Below are positions 21,421-30,865 of a DNA stretch of 64,000 nt, piece by piece. Numbering within the stretch: position 1 is the first letter of the stretch; every line of letters starts with the position of its first letter. A program made the position numbers and the translations under genes. The notes beneath the pieces were generated by a model. That model ran no database searches. It saw only the letters and a program-made list of their open reading frames with translations, and was not told the origin of the DNA. This stretch comes from Oegoconia quadripuncta (Eukaryota; Arthropoda; Insecta; Lepidoptera; Autostichidae), in contig OX438743.1 of assembly GCA_949316235.1 (NCBI GenBank), positions 19,589,771 through 19,653,770 of the forward strand. The letters are read 5' to 3'.

Positions 21421-21771
21421 GACGCCCACCATTGACCAGAATGCACACAGATGCTTGTTTGATTGCATCGAATTAGTTCAGGTAACCAGTAGAGCTATGG
21501 GAGAGGTGGCTCGCATTTCGATTGGCCATAGTGTCCCTGACAGAGTGAATCAGAGAGTGCACTAAGCAATAAAAACAATAAGCAGAACAGAGCATCAGAG
21601 TACAATAAGAGGACTAATTCGCGCGGGAAAGCTCCATTCGTGCATCAAAAACCTGCGCAGTGGCTCTCCTGCCCACTTTGCACCTCCGCCTTTGCTGAAG
21701 TGTGCCCTAAGCCGTTACTTTGCTTAATTTTACCATTGGCTAAGATAGCTAACTTGAAACCAAATCCAACT

Positions 21772-21898
21772 AATATTTTTTTAATGCACAACTGGTTCGT
21801 ACTTGACCTCAATCACACCTGATGTTAAGTGAAAATGAGGTAGAAGGTGGAAGCGTACTGACCCGGAAACCCCAACACATTTGGAGGACTGGCTGGCT
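21772..21898 (-). mobile_element. SINE-A 3' fragment
   Basis: TACTTGACCTCAATCACACC, CTGACCCGGAAACCCC and GGAGGACTGGCT are the reverse-complement 3' part. The copy stops at GGCTGG, so it is 5'-truncated. Confidence 0.78.
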
Positions 21899-22019
21899 TT
21901 TAGGAAGATTATCGTATTATGTGGATTTTGTCTGAATTTAGGAATAGTTTAGAATGGTTACATACATGTAGTATTTAATTTAAGTCATTTTAACGTGGAA
22001 ACGCTCGTATGAAAGTACT

Positions 22020-22095
22020 ACTTATGGTCATCCATCCAAAGACTGGCCTTGCAGACGTTGCATAACTTCATTGATCGCAAACAAATAGCGAATGA
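22020..22095 (-). mobile_element. 5S-SINE head fragment
   Basis: GGTCATCCATCCAAAGACTG then GCAGACGTTGCATAACTTC is a decayed reverse complement of the 5S-like promoter seen at 13233-13298, including the ACAAATAGCGAATG flank shared with that copy. Confidence 0.62.
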
Positions 22096-22655
22096 AACTG
22101 AACATGTGTAGAATGAGGAAACTACCAACAAAATAATGTACTCCTGCCTACTCATAAATTGCCCTTTAAATAGGCATGTGGTGACATATTTTAAGACACC
22201 ATAATGCTTAGTTAACTAATGCGCATCTGAGCATCTGCTATGCAAGGATATCAGGTAGGCAGGCCTCGCAGAAATATATATTAAAATACCTCGCCGCATA
22301 CCAGCTCAGGCCTCATTCAATGACAAATGTTTGCGCGAATTTTATTTAGCATCGGCATTTACGAGTATAATGATGGATAATAATATGTACTTACTAGGTC
22401 GTCTATGTAAAGGACATTATTAATTTTTCTTCTAGTAGGACATATGCGAACATTCTGAATTTACTAAAGTGTCTTTTCTAATTTAGAAAACCTACAAGGC
22501 AATAAACAGACCAAAACAACTGGGTTAAAAGCTAAATATTTTCATAACGGCTTAACCGATTTCCATCAAACATGGCTAGGAAATATCTTAAATATCAAAA
22601 AAATTTAAAAATTGGAAACGTTGGAATGACTATGATATAATCGTAATACATACAT

Positions 22656-22797
22656 GTCTGAGAAATAAAAATTCAAAGGTATGTGAAGCCTCCAACCCGC
22701 GTTGGCCAGCGTGGTGGAATATGGCCCACACTCCCTCTTATACGATGTAAGGCTTATATCCCTGCAGTGGGATATTTACGGGCTGATGATGATGACC
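22656..22797 (+). mobile_element. SINE-D 3' half, part of an inverted duplication
   Basis: ATGTCTGAGAAATAAAAATTC, GGCCAGCGTGGTGGAATATG and CCCTGCAGTGGGATATTTAC run to the (GAT)n end. It is the inverse of 24635-24781 and begins abruptly where that duplication begins. Confidence 0.85.
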
Positions 22798-22828
22798 AGT
22801 GGAATGTATTTAGTTTGATAGAGTAGCC

Positions 22829-23134
22829 TCCGCCTCCGTGGCTCAATGTAAACCACATTGGGTTTACGATTCGGAGGTCGCGGGTTCGATCCCCAGCGGG
22901 GTACATGTTTAAGTACTGGGTTTGGTTGGTGGTAGGGCATTTTAAATGTTCGCCTGGTTAGCTACCACCATCTTATCTAAATCTGCCGCCAAGCAGCAAT
23001 GTTAATAGCATTGTTGTGTTCCGGTTGTCAGAGATAAGATAGCCAGTTCCCCAAATGTGTTAGGGTTTCCGGGTCAGTACGCTTCCACCTTCGACCTCAT
23101 CTTCACTTACCATCAGGTGTGATTGAGGTCAAGA
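22829..23134 (+). mobile_element. SINE-A, near full length, part of an inverted duplication
   Basis: The head is GCCTCCGTGGCTCAATGTAA, the B box GGTTCGATCCCCAGCGGGG, and the full body runs to ATCAGGTGTGATTGAGGTCA. The poly-A tail is missing. It pairs with 24285-24604 in inverse orientation. Confidence 0.88.
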
Positions 23135-23783
23135 CTGGATGCACACACACACAACGCCGTCGAAAACACAACACGCGGCGTTTCGTTGCGGGTCAAAAAG
23201 AGACTAAGCTCCTTATAAAACGAATGACGACTCCTGGCATAGTTTAATTACTTAGATATTTCTATTATTTGTTTTATATGCATTCTTATACCGTGTATAC
23301 TTCTAATATATCGCTTTCCCATACCATTTTCGACTTCTTTACGCGTGTACTTTACATAATATCTTATCGAATATGCTATGTCTTCAATAATGTTAAATGG
23401 GCTATCTATTACATATAAGCTCACATACCTCGCGTGTCAGAAACATACACGCAGTACATCTATTTTTGTCCGCATTGTAATTACAAAATTTTTCCTTCAG
23501 CCCAATAGGCATTGTTTGAAAAACATCAATTAATAATTCAATGTGGTTTGTGTACATGAATATTTTGCCAATGCAATGTACCATTCTATGGGCACATTAT
23601 TTTAATATTACTCGCCCATAATTGGGTTCGCGCGTCAATTTGGTGTTGGGTGACCATAATATTGTGAGAAAAACATAAAGTTTCTTTGTAAGGGAATTGC
23701 AACCTGATGGAAAGATGTAAACTAGGTCCAATTTGAATACTTGAAGATATTTTAATTGCTGTTTTAAACCATTGGATTGAAAT
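23135..23783. other. No gene or recognised repeat
   Basis: A short CA run (ACACACACAC) follows the SINE, then AT-rich unclassified DNA with one incidental minus-strand frame. Confidence 0.35.
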
Positions 23784-24000
23784 AACCGGTTGGTGTAGTG
23801 GATAGTGATCCTGTCAGCGAAACCAACGGTTGCGGGTTCGAATCTCGCGAGGGGTATATGTTTGTGTGTTGAATTTATTCCCGAGTCATGGATGTTTATA
23901 TATAAATATTTATGTATGCTTATCGATTATCTAGTATCCATAGCAGAAGCTTTGCTTAGTTTAGGACTGGATGATTGGAGTAAGTGTCCGAAATATTAAA
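23784..24000 (+). mobile_element. SINE-B, near full length
   Basis: ACCGGTTGGTGTAGTGGATA, B box GGTTCGAATCTCGC and GACTGGATGATTGGAGTAAG, ending in AAATATTAAAAAATAAAAAT. Confidence 0.87.
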
Positions 24001-24284
24001 AAATAAAAATAATAAAAAAACCCTATTTCAGGTAAATAGGGTTTTTTTTTCCCCACTTATCTCCATTCCCAGAAAGGAGAGCTATATTTTTCGATGTGGT
24101 AGATTTCTATGTTACCTCCTGTAGTTTAAGCGTCTTGACAGATTTAGAAGTGCAAGGTGAATGACACGATACGTCTGGATTCCCAGAGTGTCATATGATG
24201 CATTTAATGGTAAAAAAACCAAGATGGCGCCCGCAAAACTTGGTTTTAAATTCTTAAATAGTTCCTATTCTAAGACGCTTTTTC

Positions 24285-24604
24285 TGCTTTTTTTTTGTAC
24301 GACGGGTTCGTACTTGACCTCAATCACACCTGCTGTTAAGTGAAGATGAGGTCGAAGGTGGAAGCGTACTGACCCGGGAACCCCAACATATTTGGGGGAC
24401 TGGCTATCTTATCTCTGACAACCGGAACACAACAATGCTTAACATTGTTGCTTGGCGGCAGATTTAGATAAGATGGTGGTATCTAGCCAGGCGGACATTT
24501 AAAATGCCCTACCACCAACCAGACCGAGTACTTAAACATGTACCCCGCTGGGGATCGAACGCGTAAACCCAATGTTGTTTACATTGTGCCACGGAGGCGG
24601 AGGC
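24285..24604 (-). mobile_element. SINE-A, full length with a small head deletion
   Basis: The poly-T run, GTACTTGACCTCAATCACAC and the complete body run to the minus-strand head GCCTCCGTGGCACAATG. About 22 bp between the A and B boxes (the ATTCGGAGGTCGCGG part) are deleted, joining TTTACGC to GTTCGATCCCC. This deletion separates it from its inverted partner at 22829. Confidence 0.87.
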
Positions 24605-24634
24605 TGCTCTATCAAACTAAATACATTCCACTGG

Positions 24635-24900
24635 TCATCATCATCAGCCCGTAAATATCACACTGCAGGGATATAAGCCTTACAACGTATATGAGGGAGT
24701 ATGGGCCATATTCCACCACGCTGGCCCAACGCAGGTTGGAGGCTTCACATACCTTTGAATTTTTATTTCTCAGACATGTAGGTTTGCTCACGATATTTTC
24801 GTTCACCGTTTAAGAGCAGTCAGATAAATGCACATAAGTAATTAAATTAAATTTAAAAACTCTTTGGTACATTGGCCTACCTGGGAATCGAACCCGGGCC
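24635..24900 (-). mobile_element. SINE-D, minus strand, fused to Repeat-E
   Basis: The (ATC)n start, CTGCAGGGATATAAGCCTTA and CCGTTTAAGAGCAGTC run to the B box in reverse (CTGGGAATCGAACCCGGGCC). Instead of the SINE-D A box, Repeat-E follows. The same fusion is at 27826-28085, so the chimera predates both copies. Confidence 0.82.
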
Positions 24901-25135
24901 AAATTATTTAAGGGGTGATTTCGGCACATAAGAATACAACCAAGCCGTCTCTTCCCGTGGGTATTGGAAAGAGGCGACTATGGGGCTTTCCACAAAAAAT
25001 GTCTATAGATTTGCACGTTTCACCGGTGAAGAGCTAACTTCCTGTCAGGTGTACATTTCTGTATATTTCCTAAGGTGAACCGTGATTGGTGTTTGAAGCA
25101 TTAAACCCTTAATGTTTGGTACACCCAAGAAAGGT
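24901..25135. repeat. Repeat-E, copy 1
   Basis: AAGCCGTCTCTTCCCGTGGG, GCACGTTTCACCGGTGAAG, CATTTCTGTATATTTCCTAA and TTAAACCCTTAATGTTTGG recur in order at 28086-28320. Shorter versions lie at 32395-32570 and 40800-40950. The CCGTCTCTTCCCGTGGG phrase is common in lepidopteran LINE copies, so this may be a LINE 3' UTR. Confidence 0.7.
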
Positions 25136-25414
25136 CGTGACGTTATGTATGTATATACAAATTGTTTAAGCAAAATCCTCAATCAATGCCACTCTACACT
25201 ATCGATCAGTATTCATGCGCACGCGCCGCCCGCCTAAGCCGTAGCGTCCGCTCCGCGTATGGCTATCGACGCACGCGCCGCCCATCGCAATGTCTTAATG
25301 ATTTTCGCGTGGAAATTCGGTATAGCCTTGATATTTTTTTATCCAATACGCATCAAAACATAATACTTAAAGCGATGCGATATTATATCGAATGCAATAC
25401 ACGTTTAATAAACA

Positions 25415-25500
25415 GACGACCGATTGGTGTAGTGTGTAGTGGCCCTGCCTACAAACCCAATGGGTTTGAATCCCGGAATGGGTCAATGTTTGTTTGATAA
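25415..25500 (+). mobile_element. SINE-B head fragment
   Basis: AGACGACCGATTGGTGTAGT and a mutated B box (GGTTTGAATCCCGG), ending just after GTCAATGTTTGTTTGAT. The body is missing. Confidence 0.7.
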
Positions 25501-25555
25501 AATAGAATAGAAATTTCTTTTTTACGCTATTAGACACTATGGAATTTACAAAGTT

Positions 25556-25640
25556 TGAAAACTGATTGGTGTAAGAGAAAGTCTGCGTAACAGTTGGGGT
25601 TTCGAATCCCGCGAAGGGTAAATGTTTGTGTGATAATAAG
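25556..25640 (+). mobile_element. SINE-B head fragment, second copy
   Basis: ACTGATTGGTGTAAGAG, B box GTTTCGAATCCCGCGAAGGG and AATGTTTGTGTGATAA. It sits ~60 bp after another head-only copy, so both may derive from one broken insertion or tandem heads. Confidence 0.62.
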
Positions 25641-25645
25641 TTCTA

Positions 25646-25755
25646 CAAATGTGTTGGGGTTTCAGGGTCAGTACGCTTCCACCTTCAACCTCATCTTCAC
25701 TTAACATCAGGTGTGATTGGGGTCACGTACCAATCCGTTGTGCATAAAAAAAAAA
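25646..25755 (+). mobile_element. SINE-A 3' end with poly-A
   Basis: ACAAATGTGTTGGGGTTTCA, GGTCAGTACGCTTCCACCTT and ATCCGTTGTGCATAAAAAAAA form an intact 3' end. It is 5'-truncated and directly followed by a 5S-SINE. Confidence 0.83.
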
Positions 25756-25756
25756 T

Positions 25757-26015
25757 GTCGGGTGCGATCAGTCCTTGGATGGGTGACCACTAGTGGCATT
25801 TTAATACGAGTGTTTCCGTGCTTCAGAGGACACGTTAAATAGTCGATTCCGAATGTTTTGAATTGAAGAACAGTCGGAGATCTACAGCTGTCAGGTGGGT
25901 GGCCACTAGTCTGACACAAATCTACCAATCCGCAATGGTCCCGCGTGGTGGTTTAGGACCCATACCCTCTCCGAGTGAGAGGAGGCTGTGCCCCAACAGT
26001 GGGGCTGTTGATGAT
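25757..26015 (+). mobile_element. 5S-SINE, 5'-clipped copy
   Basis: It starts inside the 5S-like region (GATCAGTCCTTGGATGGGTG and ACC). The body follows (GTTAAATAGTCGATTCCG, CTACCAATCCGC), then CCGAGTGAGAGGAGGCTG and a terminal GATGATGACG. It gives the clearest 3' boundary of the family. Confidence 0.78.
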
Positions 26016-26019
26016 GACG

Positions 26020-27215
26020 TTCTCGTACCATAGATATGTACCTATTATAACACTGCATCTCTTCTATTTCTATGCAATTCGACAGTGACTTAACCACTCT
26101 GTCGGCCTTTCCCACGCAAAAAGTCTAAGGATCAAGTATCTCGGCGCACCTGTCATATTTTCGAAAATACCTGCAGTGTTAAAAACGTTTATAGATACTC
26201 TTCTACTGGGTGTATTTGTAATCTGTGAAAAGCAATAGCTACGGGAATATATTATCTGTGGATATAATGAATGAACTACAGCTATAATACTAAAAATCAG
26301 AAAAATGTTACGAGTTGTAATATGTAGGTATCCCTATATCCACGATATAATTGGTATTTTTACGGAAAGTACAGATTTATTTAATGTTTTTCTTAAGAAA
26401 CGGGTAATTCAATAAATTGTTATGAGAATTGGAAGCTCTATGGCAGGTTCCTAAGCCTGTTCTAATAAAAAACAGTAGTTGGAATTCTATGCCTATACTC
26501 CCACCCAAAGAGAAAAAAAATATTTTCGCAAATACAGACTAAATATCATAGCTAACATAACATGGCGCACATTATTGGATGCGGAATTTAATAGAGAACA
26601 AGTTCAAACACAGTCCAAAGGAATTGGAACTCTATAATCATTACAATTGAGAGTTGAAAGTCGGGTGTCCGTGGGCACCGATCGGTGTCCGCGAGTGTTG
26701 TCGGTATAAAAGTTTTTTTGGCACCGATCGGTGTCCGCGTCCGCCTAAAAGTTAAATGTCTAAGTTGATTTTCAATTAGCGATCTCCTAAAAACCTAGTA
26801 CAAGACATTTAATATCATTAAAGCTATTTCAGGAAGTCAACAATTACATTTATTATTCACTTAACCAGTTCATTGCAAGTTTTTCAATAGCACTAACGAC
26901 TTTGCAACAAAGTAGCGATTCTAAACACTGCATAGAAACAGCCTTAGTTCTGTGTGAAGAAATAATAAGGCATAGGATGGTTAATGTAGAGCGTCTGGGC
27001 TGTCAAGAGAAAACATATCGGAATCGTTCACTAAAACCGACAAGAATACAAGCGATTAAAACAAAATGGCTGATCCGATTTTGATGAAACATGCCTAAAT
27101 GTCATCGCTAGAAAACCTCCTTTGAAATAAGAGAAACCACATATATATCACTTCACCCGTTTATGAGCTACAGTGTCACAGACAGACACATAGGCACACA
27201 TAGCGATGAAAAGTA
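26020..27215. other. No gene supported; contains a duplicated palindromic motif
   Basis: GCACCGATCGGTGTCCGCG occurs twice at about 26675-26695 and 26731-26749, each with the palindrome CACCGATCGGTG. No coding, splice pair or known repeat was seen elsewhere; the 26902-27084 frame is incidental. Confidence 0.45.
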
Positions 27216-27217
27216 TA

Positions 27218-27442
27218 AGTACTCGGTTTGGTTGGCTAGCTACCACCATCTTATCTAAATCTGCCGATAAACAGCAATGTTAATAGCATTGTTGTGTTCC
27301 GGTTGACAGAGATAAGATAGCCAGTCCCCCAATGTGTTGAGGTTTCCGAGTCAGTACGCTTCCACCTTCGACCTCATTTTCACTTAGCATCAGGTGTGAT
27401 TGAGGACAAGTACCAACCCGTTGAGCATAAAAGAAAAAAAAG
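27218..27442 (+). mobile_element. SINE-A, head-truncated
   Basis: It begins at AAGTACTCGGTTTGGTTGG, with an internal ~30-bp deletion of the GTGGTAGGGCATTTTAAATG segment. It then runs through the full 3' half to CAACCCGTTGAGCATAAAAG with an A-rich tail. Confidence 0.84.
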
Positions 27443-27456
27443 TATTCTAAAATAAA

Positions 27457-27507
27457 TCTTAATTTATCCAAAAAGGGCGCCATTGGACGGAATAAACCCT
27501 CTTAATA
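27457..27507. mobile_element. TTAA MITE, single end
   Basis: AATTTATCCAAAAAGGGCGC, CATTGGACGG and AATAAACCCTC followed by TTAA match one arm of 14463-14743. No opposite arm was found nearby. Confidence 0.6.
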
Positions 27508-27523
27508 CTAGAATTTTTTCAAC

Positions 27524-27610
27524 AAATTTAAATGTTACAATGAATAACGAAGACTAAACGATAGCAATAGCGACTGTCAATCACACCGCCCGCTTTAGAC
27601 ACGCAATCGA
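27524..27610. repeat. 87-bp dispersed repeat, copy 2
   Basis: Identical by eye to 1934-2020. Here it is not inside a SINE, and it follows a TTAA MITE end by ~17 bp. Confidence 0.85.
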
Positions 27611-27825
27611 GCATCGTAACCCAGCCTTAATAAGGACGGGACAGACAGTATTGGATAAAAAAGTCGAAAATTATGAGATGGGCCGATCGTGTTACGCGCA
27701 TGCGCAAAAACTGAGCCGCGTATACGCAGCGTAGGGATCGAGTTGTGGAAAACTTGGCTTTTACACGTTACGACGTTTTTCTTTTATCCTGAGCACAGTA
27801 AAGATTGTTAATAAATTATTGTTAA

Positions 27826-28085
27826 TTATTCATCATCTCAGCCCGTAAACATCCCACTGCAGTGATATAGGCCCTCCCTAGTATAATGAGGGAGTATCCA
27901 TAGTCCACCACGCTGGCCCAATAAGGGTTGGGGACTTCACATACCCTTGAATTTTTATTTCTCAGACATGTCTTCCTCACGATGTTTTCCTTTATCGTTT
28001 AAATGCAATCGGATAAATGCACATAAGTAATTAAATTAAAAAACACTCTTTGTTACATTGGCCTACCTGGGAATCGAACCCGGAC
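27826..28085 (-). mobile_element. SINE-D, minus strand, fused to Repeat-E (second chimera)
   Basis: Same order and junction as 24635-24900: CTGCAGTGATATAGGCCCTC, GGACTTCACATACCCTTGAA and GCCTACCTGGGAATCGAACC, then CGGACCAAATTGTTTAA and Repeat-E. Confidence 0.82.
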
Positions 28086-28320
28086 CAAATTGTTTAAAGT
28101 GTGATTTCGGCACATAAGAATACAACCAACCCGTCTCTTCCCGTGGGCGTTGGAAAGAGACGACTATGGGACTTTCCACAAAAAATATCTATCTATAGAT
28201 TTGCACGTTTCACCGGCGATGGGCTAACTTACTGTCAGGTGTGCATTTCTGTATATTTCGTAAGGTGAACCGTGAATGTGTTTGAAGCATTAAACCCTTA
28301 ATGTTTGGCACACCCAAGAA
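28086..28320. repeat. Repeat-E, copy 2
   Basis: Colinear with 24901-25135 (ACCCGTCTCTTCCCGTGGG, TTTGCACGTTTCACCGGCGA, TATTTCGTAAGGTGAACCGT). A few substitutions and a 4-bp expansion (TCTATCTATAG) differ. Confidence 0.72.
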
Positions 28321-28324
28321 ATTA

Positions 28325-28428
28325 ATTAAAATAATTAAATTAATTTTAAAAACTCATTGGCTTGCCTGGGAATCGAACTCGGACCTCCTAAATTGGGAGA
28401 CCTTAACCGCTGAGCTACCAACGCTCCC
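28325..28428 (-). mobile_element. SINE-D head fragment
   Basis: The minus strand reads GGGAGCGTTGGTAGCTCAGC, GGTTAAGG and B box GAGTTCGATTCCCAGGCAAG, then the AT-rich start of the body. It lies just beyond Repeat-E, which suggests Repeat-E may have inserted into or recombined with a SINE-D. Confidence 0.78.
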
Positions 28429-28440
28429 ATATTTGTATAT

Positions 28441-28672
28441 TGACGACCGATTGGTGTAGTGGATAGTGACCCTATCAGCGAAACCAACGGTTGCGGATTC
28501 GAATCCCGCGAGGGGTAAATGTTTGTGTGATGAATACGAACATTTATTCCCGAGTCTTGGATGTTTATATAAATATTTATGTGTTTATCCGTTATCTAGT
28601 ATCCATAGCACAAGCTTTGCTTAGTTTGGGATTAGATGATTGGTGTAAGTGTCCGAAATATTTATTTATTTT
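28441..28672 (+). mobile_element. SINE-B, full length
   Basis: GACGACCGATTGGTGTAGTG, B box GATTCGAATCCCGCGAGGGG, the complete body and a (TTTA)n tail. It is one of the best copies for boundaries. Confidence 0.88.
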
Positions 28673-28743
28673 TATTTATTATATTGTAGTAATTTTCTTG
28701 TTTTTATTAATATTGTTGTTGCTATAGTGTGGTGTCAAATAAA

Positions 28744-28915
28744 TGTATGTCAAATCAAATCAAATCAAAATATTTTATTTCATAGGATAAAATTATCACT
28801 TGAGAACGTCACTATTAATATTAATATTACATTTAAATTTACTGCTCATTCACAAAGCTGACTCCCCAGAGAAGAACGAGCAAGAAACTCTAGGGAAACT
28901 CTTATAAAGAGATGT
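28744..28915 (-). mobile_element. LINE 3' UTR (YYKISDYLDDKQAW family), short truncated copy
   Basis: A (CAAAT)n tail, then ATTTTATTTCATAGGATAAA, GCTCATTCACAAAGCTGAC and AGAAGAACGAGCAAGAAACT match the 3' UTR of the copy at 37276. Only UTR is present. Confidence 0.75.
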
Positions 28916-28929
28916 CTATGTCTATGTCT

Positions 28930-29300
28930 ACATTTGTGTAACTATATGTTCACGGAAATAAACTATATATTTTTTTAATCGCCCTATATACGGTAGACTG
29001 ATGTGGTCGTACGTGTCCTGTCGTAGGATGTAAAGGATCGTATCAGCTGTAAAGATGAGGAGGACTCGCGAGCACAAGGACAGGGCGTATGACTGTCTCC
29101 CGACGACAACGGGTGCCGACACACGGGGTGATATTTAAACAGATTAGATTGTGTTGCTCTAAGGGGCATAACCTGTTTGTTTGTTTGTAAACGCTTTATT
29201 GTACAAAAAAGCAATACATTTATTTTGCATTGATACAGAATTTGAGTACAACGACGGATTTATCCCAGAGAGTGATTTCTTCCAGTCAACCATAGGGTTA
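28930..29300. mobile_element. Composite retroelement remnants
   Basis: 29185-29290 (minus) has AACGCTTTATTGTAC and GATTTCTTCCAGTCAACC, the tail of a LINE family also at 41320 and 58612. 28980-29160 has overlapping open frames that look like LINE coding sequence but could not be assigned to a domain. Confidence 0.45.
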
Positions 29301-29504
29301 GTTAGAAAATATTAGATTGGGCGTATACAAATTACAGCAAATTCAAACTAAAACAAATACCTACACATTAATAAATATGTATATAAAATGTCTGTATTGT
29401 CACTATAAACTTCTTTCCGACCTGGTGTAGTGTTTAGTAAAGAGTTAAAAATATATAGTTTAAAAAGAATAATATAATATTTAATAATACAGACTTTGAC
29501 AAGC

Positions 29505-29680
29505 CCTCAAGCGCTAACCATTTTGGTTGCTGCAGCGCTCGCTGGTGGTCCTGCGCCATAAAACCTATTAAGATGGTTCTCAGGAACCGGCTCTGACATG
29601 ATATCTTGCAAAAAACTGCAACAAAATCGGTTCAGTAGTTTTAGAGAAAAATAGTAAGAGACATACATACACATGTCTTT
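29505..29680 (+). mobile_element. RTE-like LINE 3' UTR
   Basis: ACCTATTAAGATGGTTCTCA and CGGTTCAGTAGTTTTAGAG followed by an ACATACATACACATG run have the lepidopteran RTE tail layout (query-like 'ATCGGTTCAGTAGTTT' plus an A/C stretch). The terminal ATAATATTAG is lost to the next insertion. Confidence 0.55.
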
Positions 29681-29750
29681 TTTTTAATGCATGACGGGTT
29701 CGTACTTGACCTCAATCACACCTGATGTTACCCGTTGTGCGTAAAAAAAA
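29681..29750 (-). mobile_element. SINE-A remnant folded on itself
   Basis: Minus-strand 3' end (poly-T, CATGACGGGTTCGTACTTGA up to CTGATGTTA) is followed at once by CCCGTTGTGCGTAAAAAAAA, the same 3' end in + orientation. The rest of both copies is missing. Confidence 0.7.
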
Positions 29751-30024
29751 ATATACATATACACATACAAACAACCTCTGACCCCAAACGCATATACTGC
29801 CTCAGTTGCGTTCCGGTCGAAGGTAAAAAAAATTAAGTTTGTGAAAAAAAAACAGGCTATTTATTGGATGAAGAGGGAGAGATGACACTGCTATGAACAT
29901 CATTGAATTATGCACGACTCCCAATGTGACAATTTGTGACACATATTATCCTTAATGTTATTTAGGTATATTTAATTTTACGGTTGGTAGGTAGGCTTTT
30001 AGACTGCTCGAATGCAGGTCAGAA

Positions 30025-30253
30025 CCGCCTCCATGGCTCAATGTAAACAACATTGGGTTTGCAATTCGGAGGTCGCGGGTTCGATCCCCAGCGGGGTACA
30101 TGTTTAAGTACTCGATTTGGTTGGTGGTAGGGCATTTGAATTGTCCGCCTGGCTACCTACCACCATCTTATCAAAATCGGCCGCCAAGCAGCAATGTTAA
30201 CAGCATTGTTGTGTTCCGGTTGTCAGAGATAAGATAGCCAGTCCCCCAATTGT
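30025..30253 (+). mobile_element. SINE-A, 3'-truncated
   Basis: GAACCGCCTCCATGGCTCAA, B box GGTTCGATCCCCAGCGGGG, body up to CCAGTCCCCCAATTG. The 3' third and poly-A are missing, which is unusual for a SINE and implies a later break or insertion at ~30254. Confidence 0.85.
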
Positions 30254-30511
30254 CATGCTGATACTAGTGCTGATTAGGATTGACTTCAGTCAGTTAAGTT
30301 TTGTAGTGTTTTACTTGTGATAAATAATTTAGTTTATTTCCTTCTTTTCTTTTTCATCGGGGTTTAAGAAATGCACCCCTGTGCAATCGGCACGTAGCTT
30401 ATGATATTCAGTGTACACACAGTGTACAAAAAGCGGCCGCGACCATTTTAGCGTCGCGCGCGCACCGCTCGGTTATTACGGGAAACCTTATGTTAATTAC
30501 AATTACGTACC

Positions 30512-30667
30512 ATGAGCACCGTCACACGCGATGCGGGCAAAAAGGACGGCTATACAATTTTAATGCCTCCACAGGAATTTACGGGAGATTCCTGGTGGGG
30601 CGTTGAAAAAAGGCGCGTAGTGCGCGCGCGGAATTATGATTTGGTGTCTAGGGATCCTCCTGTTTAG
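30512..30667 (+). CDS. Possible 51-codon small ORF in a GC-rich island (weak)
   Basis: ATG in fair context (TACCATGAG), then MSTVTRDAGKKDGYTILMPP, QEFTGDSWWGVEKRRVV, RARNYDLVSRDPPV and TAG. The local GC/CpG content (GCGGCCGC, GCGCGCGC) is well above the flanks, and the peptide is not low-complexity. I do not recognise it. It could be the start of a retroelement ORF1, an exon of a host gene, or chance. No splice site or repeat partner was found. Confidence 0.2.
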   Translation: MSTVTRDAGKKDGYTILMPPQEFTGDSWWGVEKRRVVRARNYDLVSRDPPV

Positions 30668-30714
30668 AGTTACACCTATTTTTTATTAATATGTAGTTTC
30701 CGACACGTAAAGAG

Positions 30715-30863
30715 AATAGAAACAAGGCGTCCTTTCCCGTGGGTATCGTAAAGGGCGACTAAGGAACCACACTAGAAAAATTTGGTACAAGCTTTGCTTT
30801 GCTTTGCTTGTACAGGTTTGGTTGAAATTTGGCTGGTTACACAGTTTGGGACCTAGACTAACA
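30715..30863 (-). mobile_element. RTE-like fragment, left arm of an inverted pair
   Basis: Read on the minus strand, ATGTTAGTCTAGGTCCC and GTGTAACCAGCCAAATTTCA mirror 31298-31355 on the plus strand (ATGTTAGTCCTGGTC, AACCAGCGAAATTTCAGCC). It includes CTTTCCCGTGGGTATCGTAA, common in lepidopteran LINE ends, and a GCTTT repeat. Confidence 0.55.
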
Positions 30864-30865
30864 TA

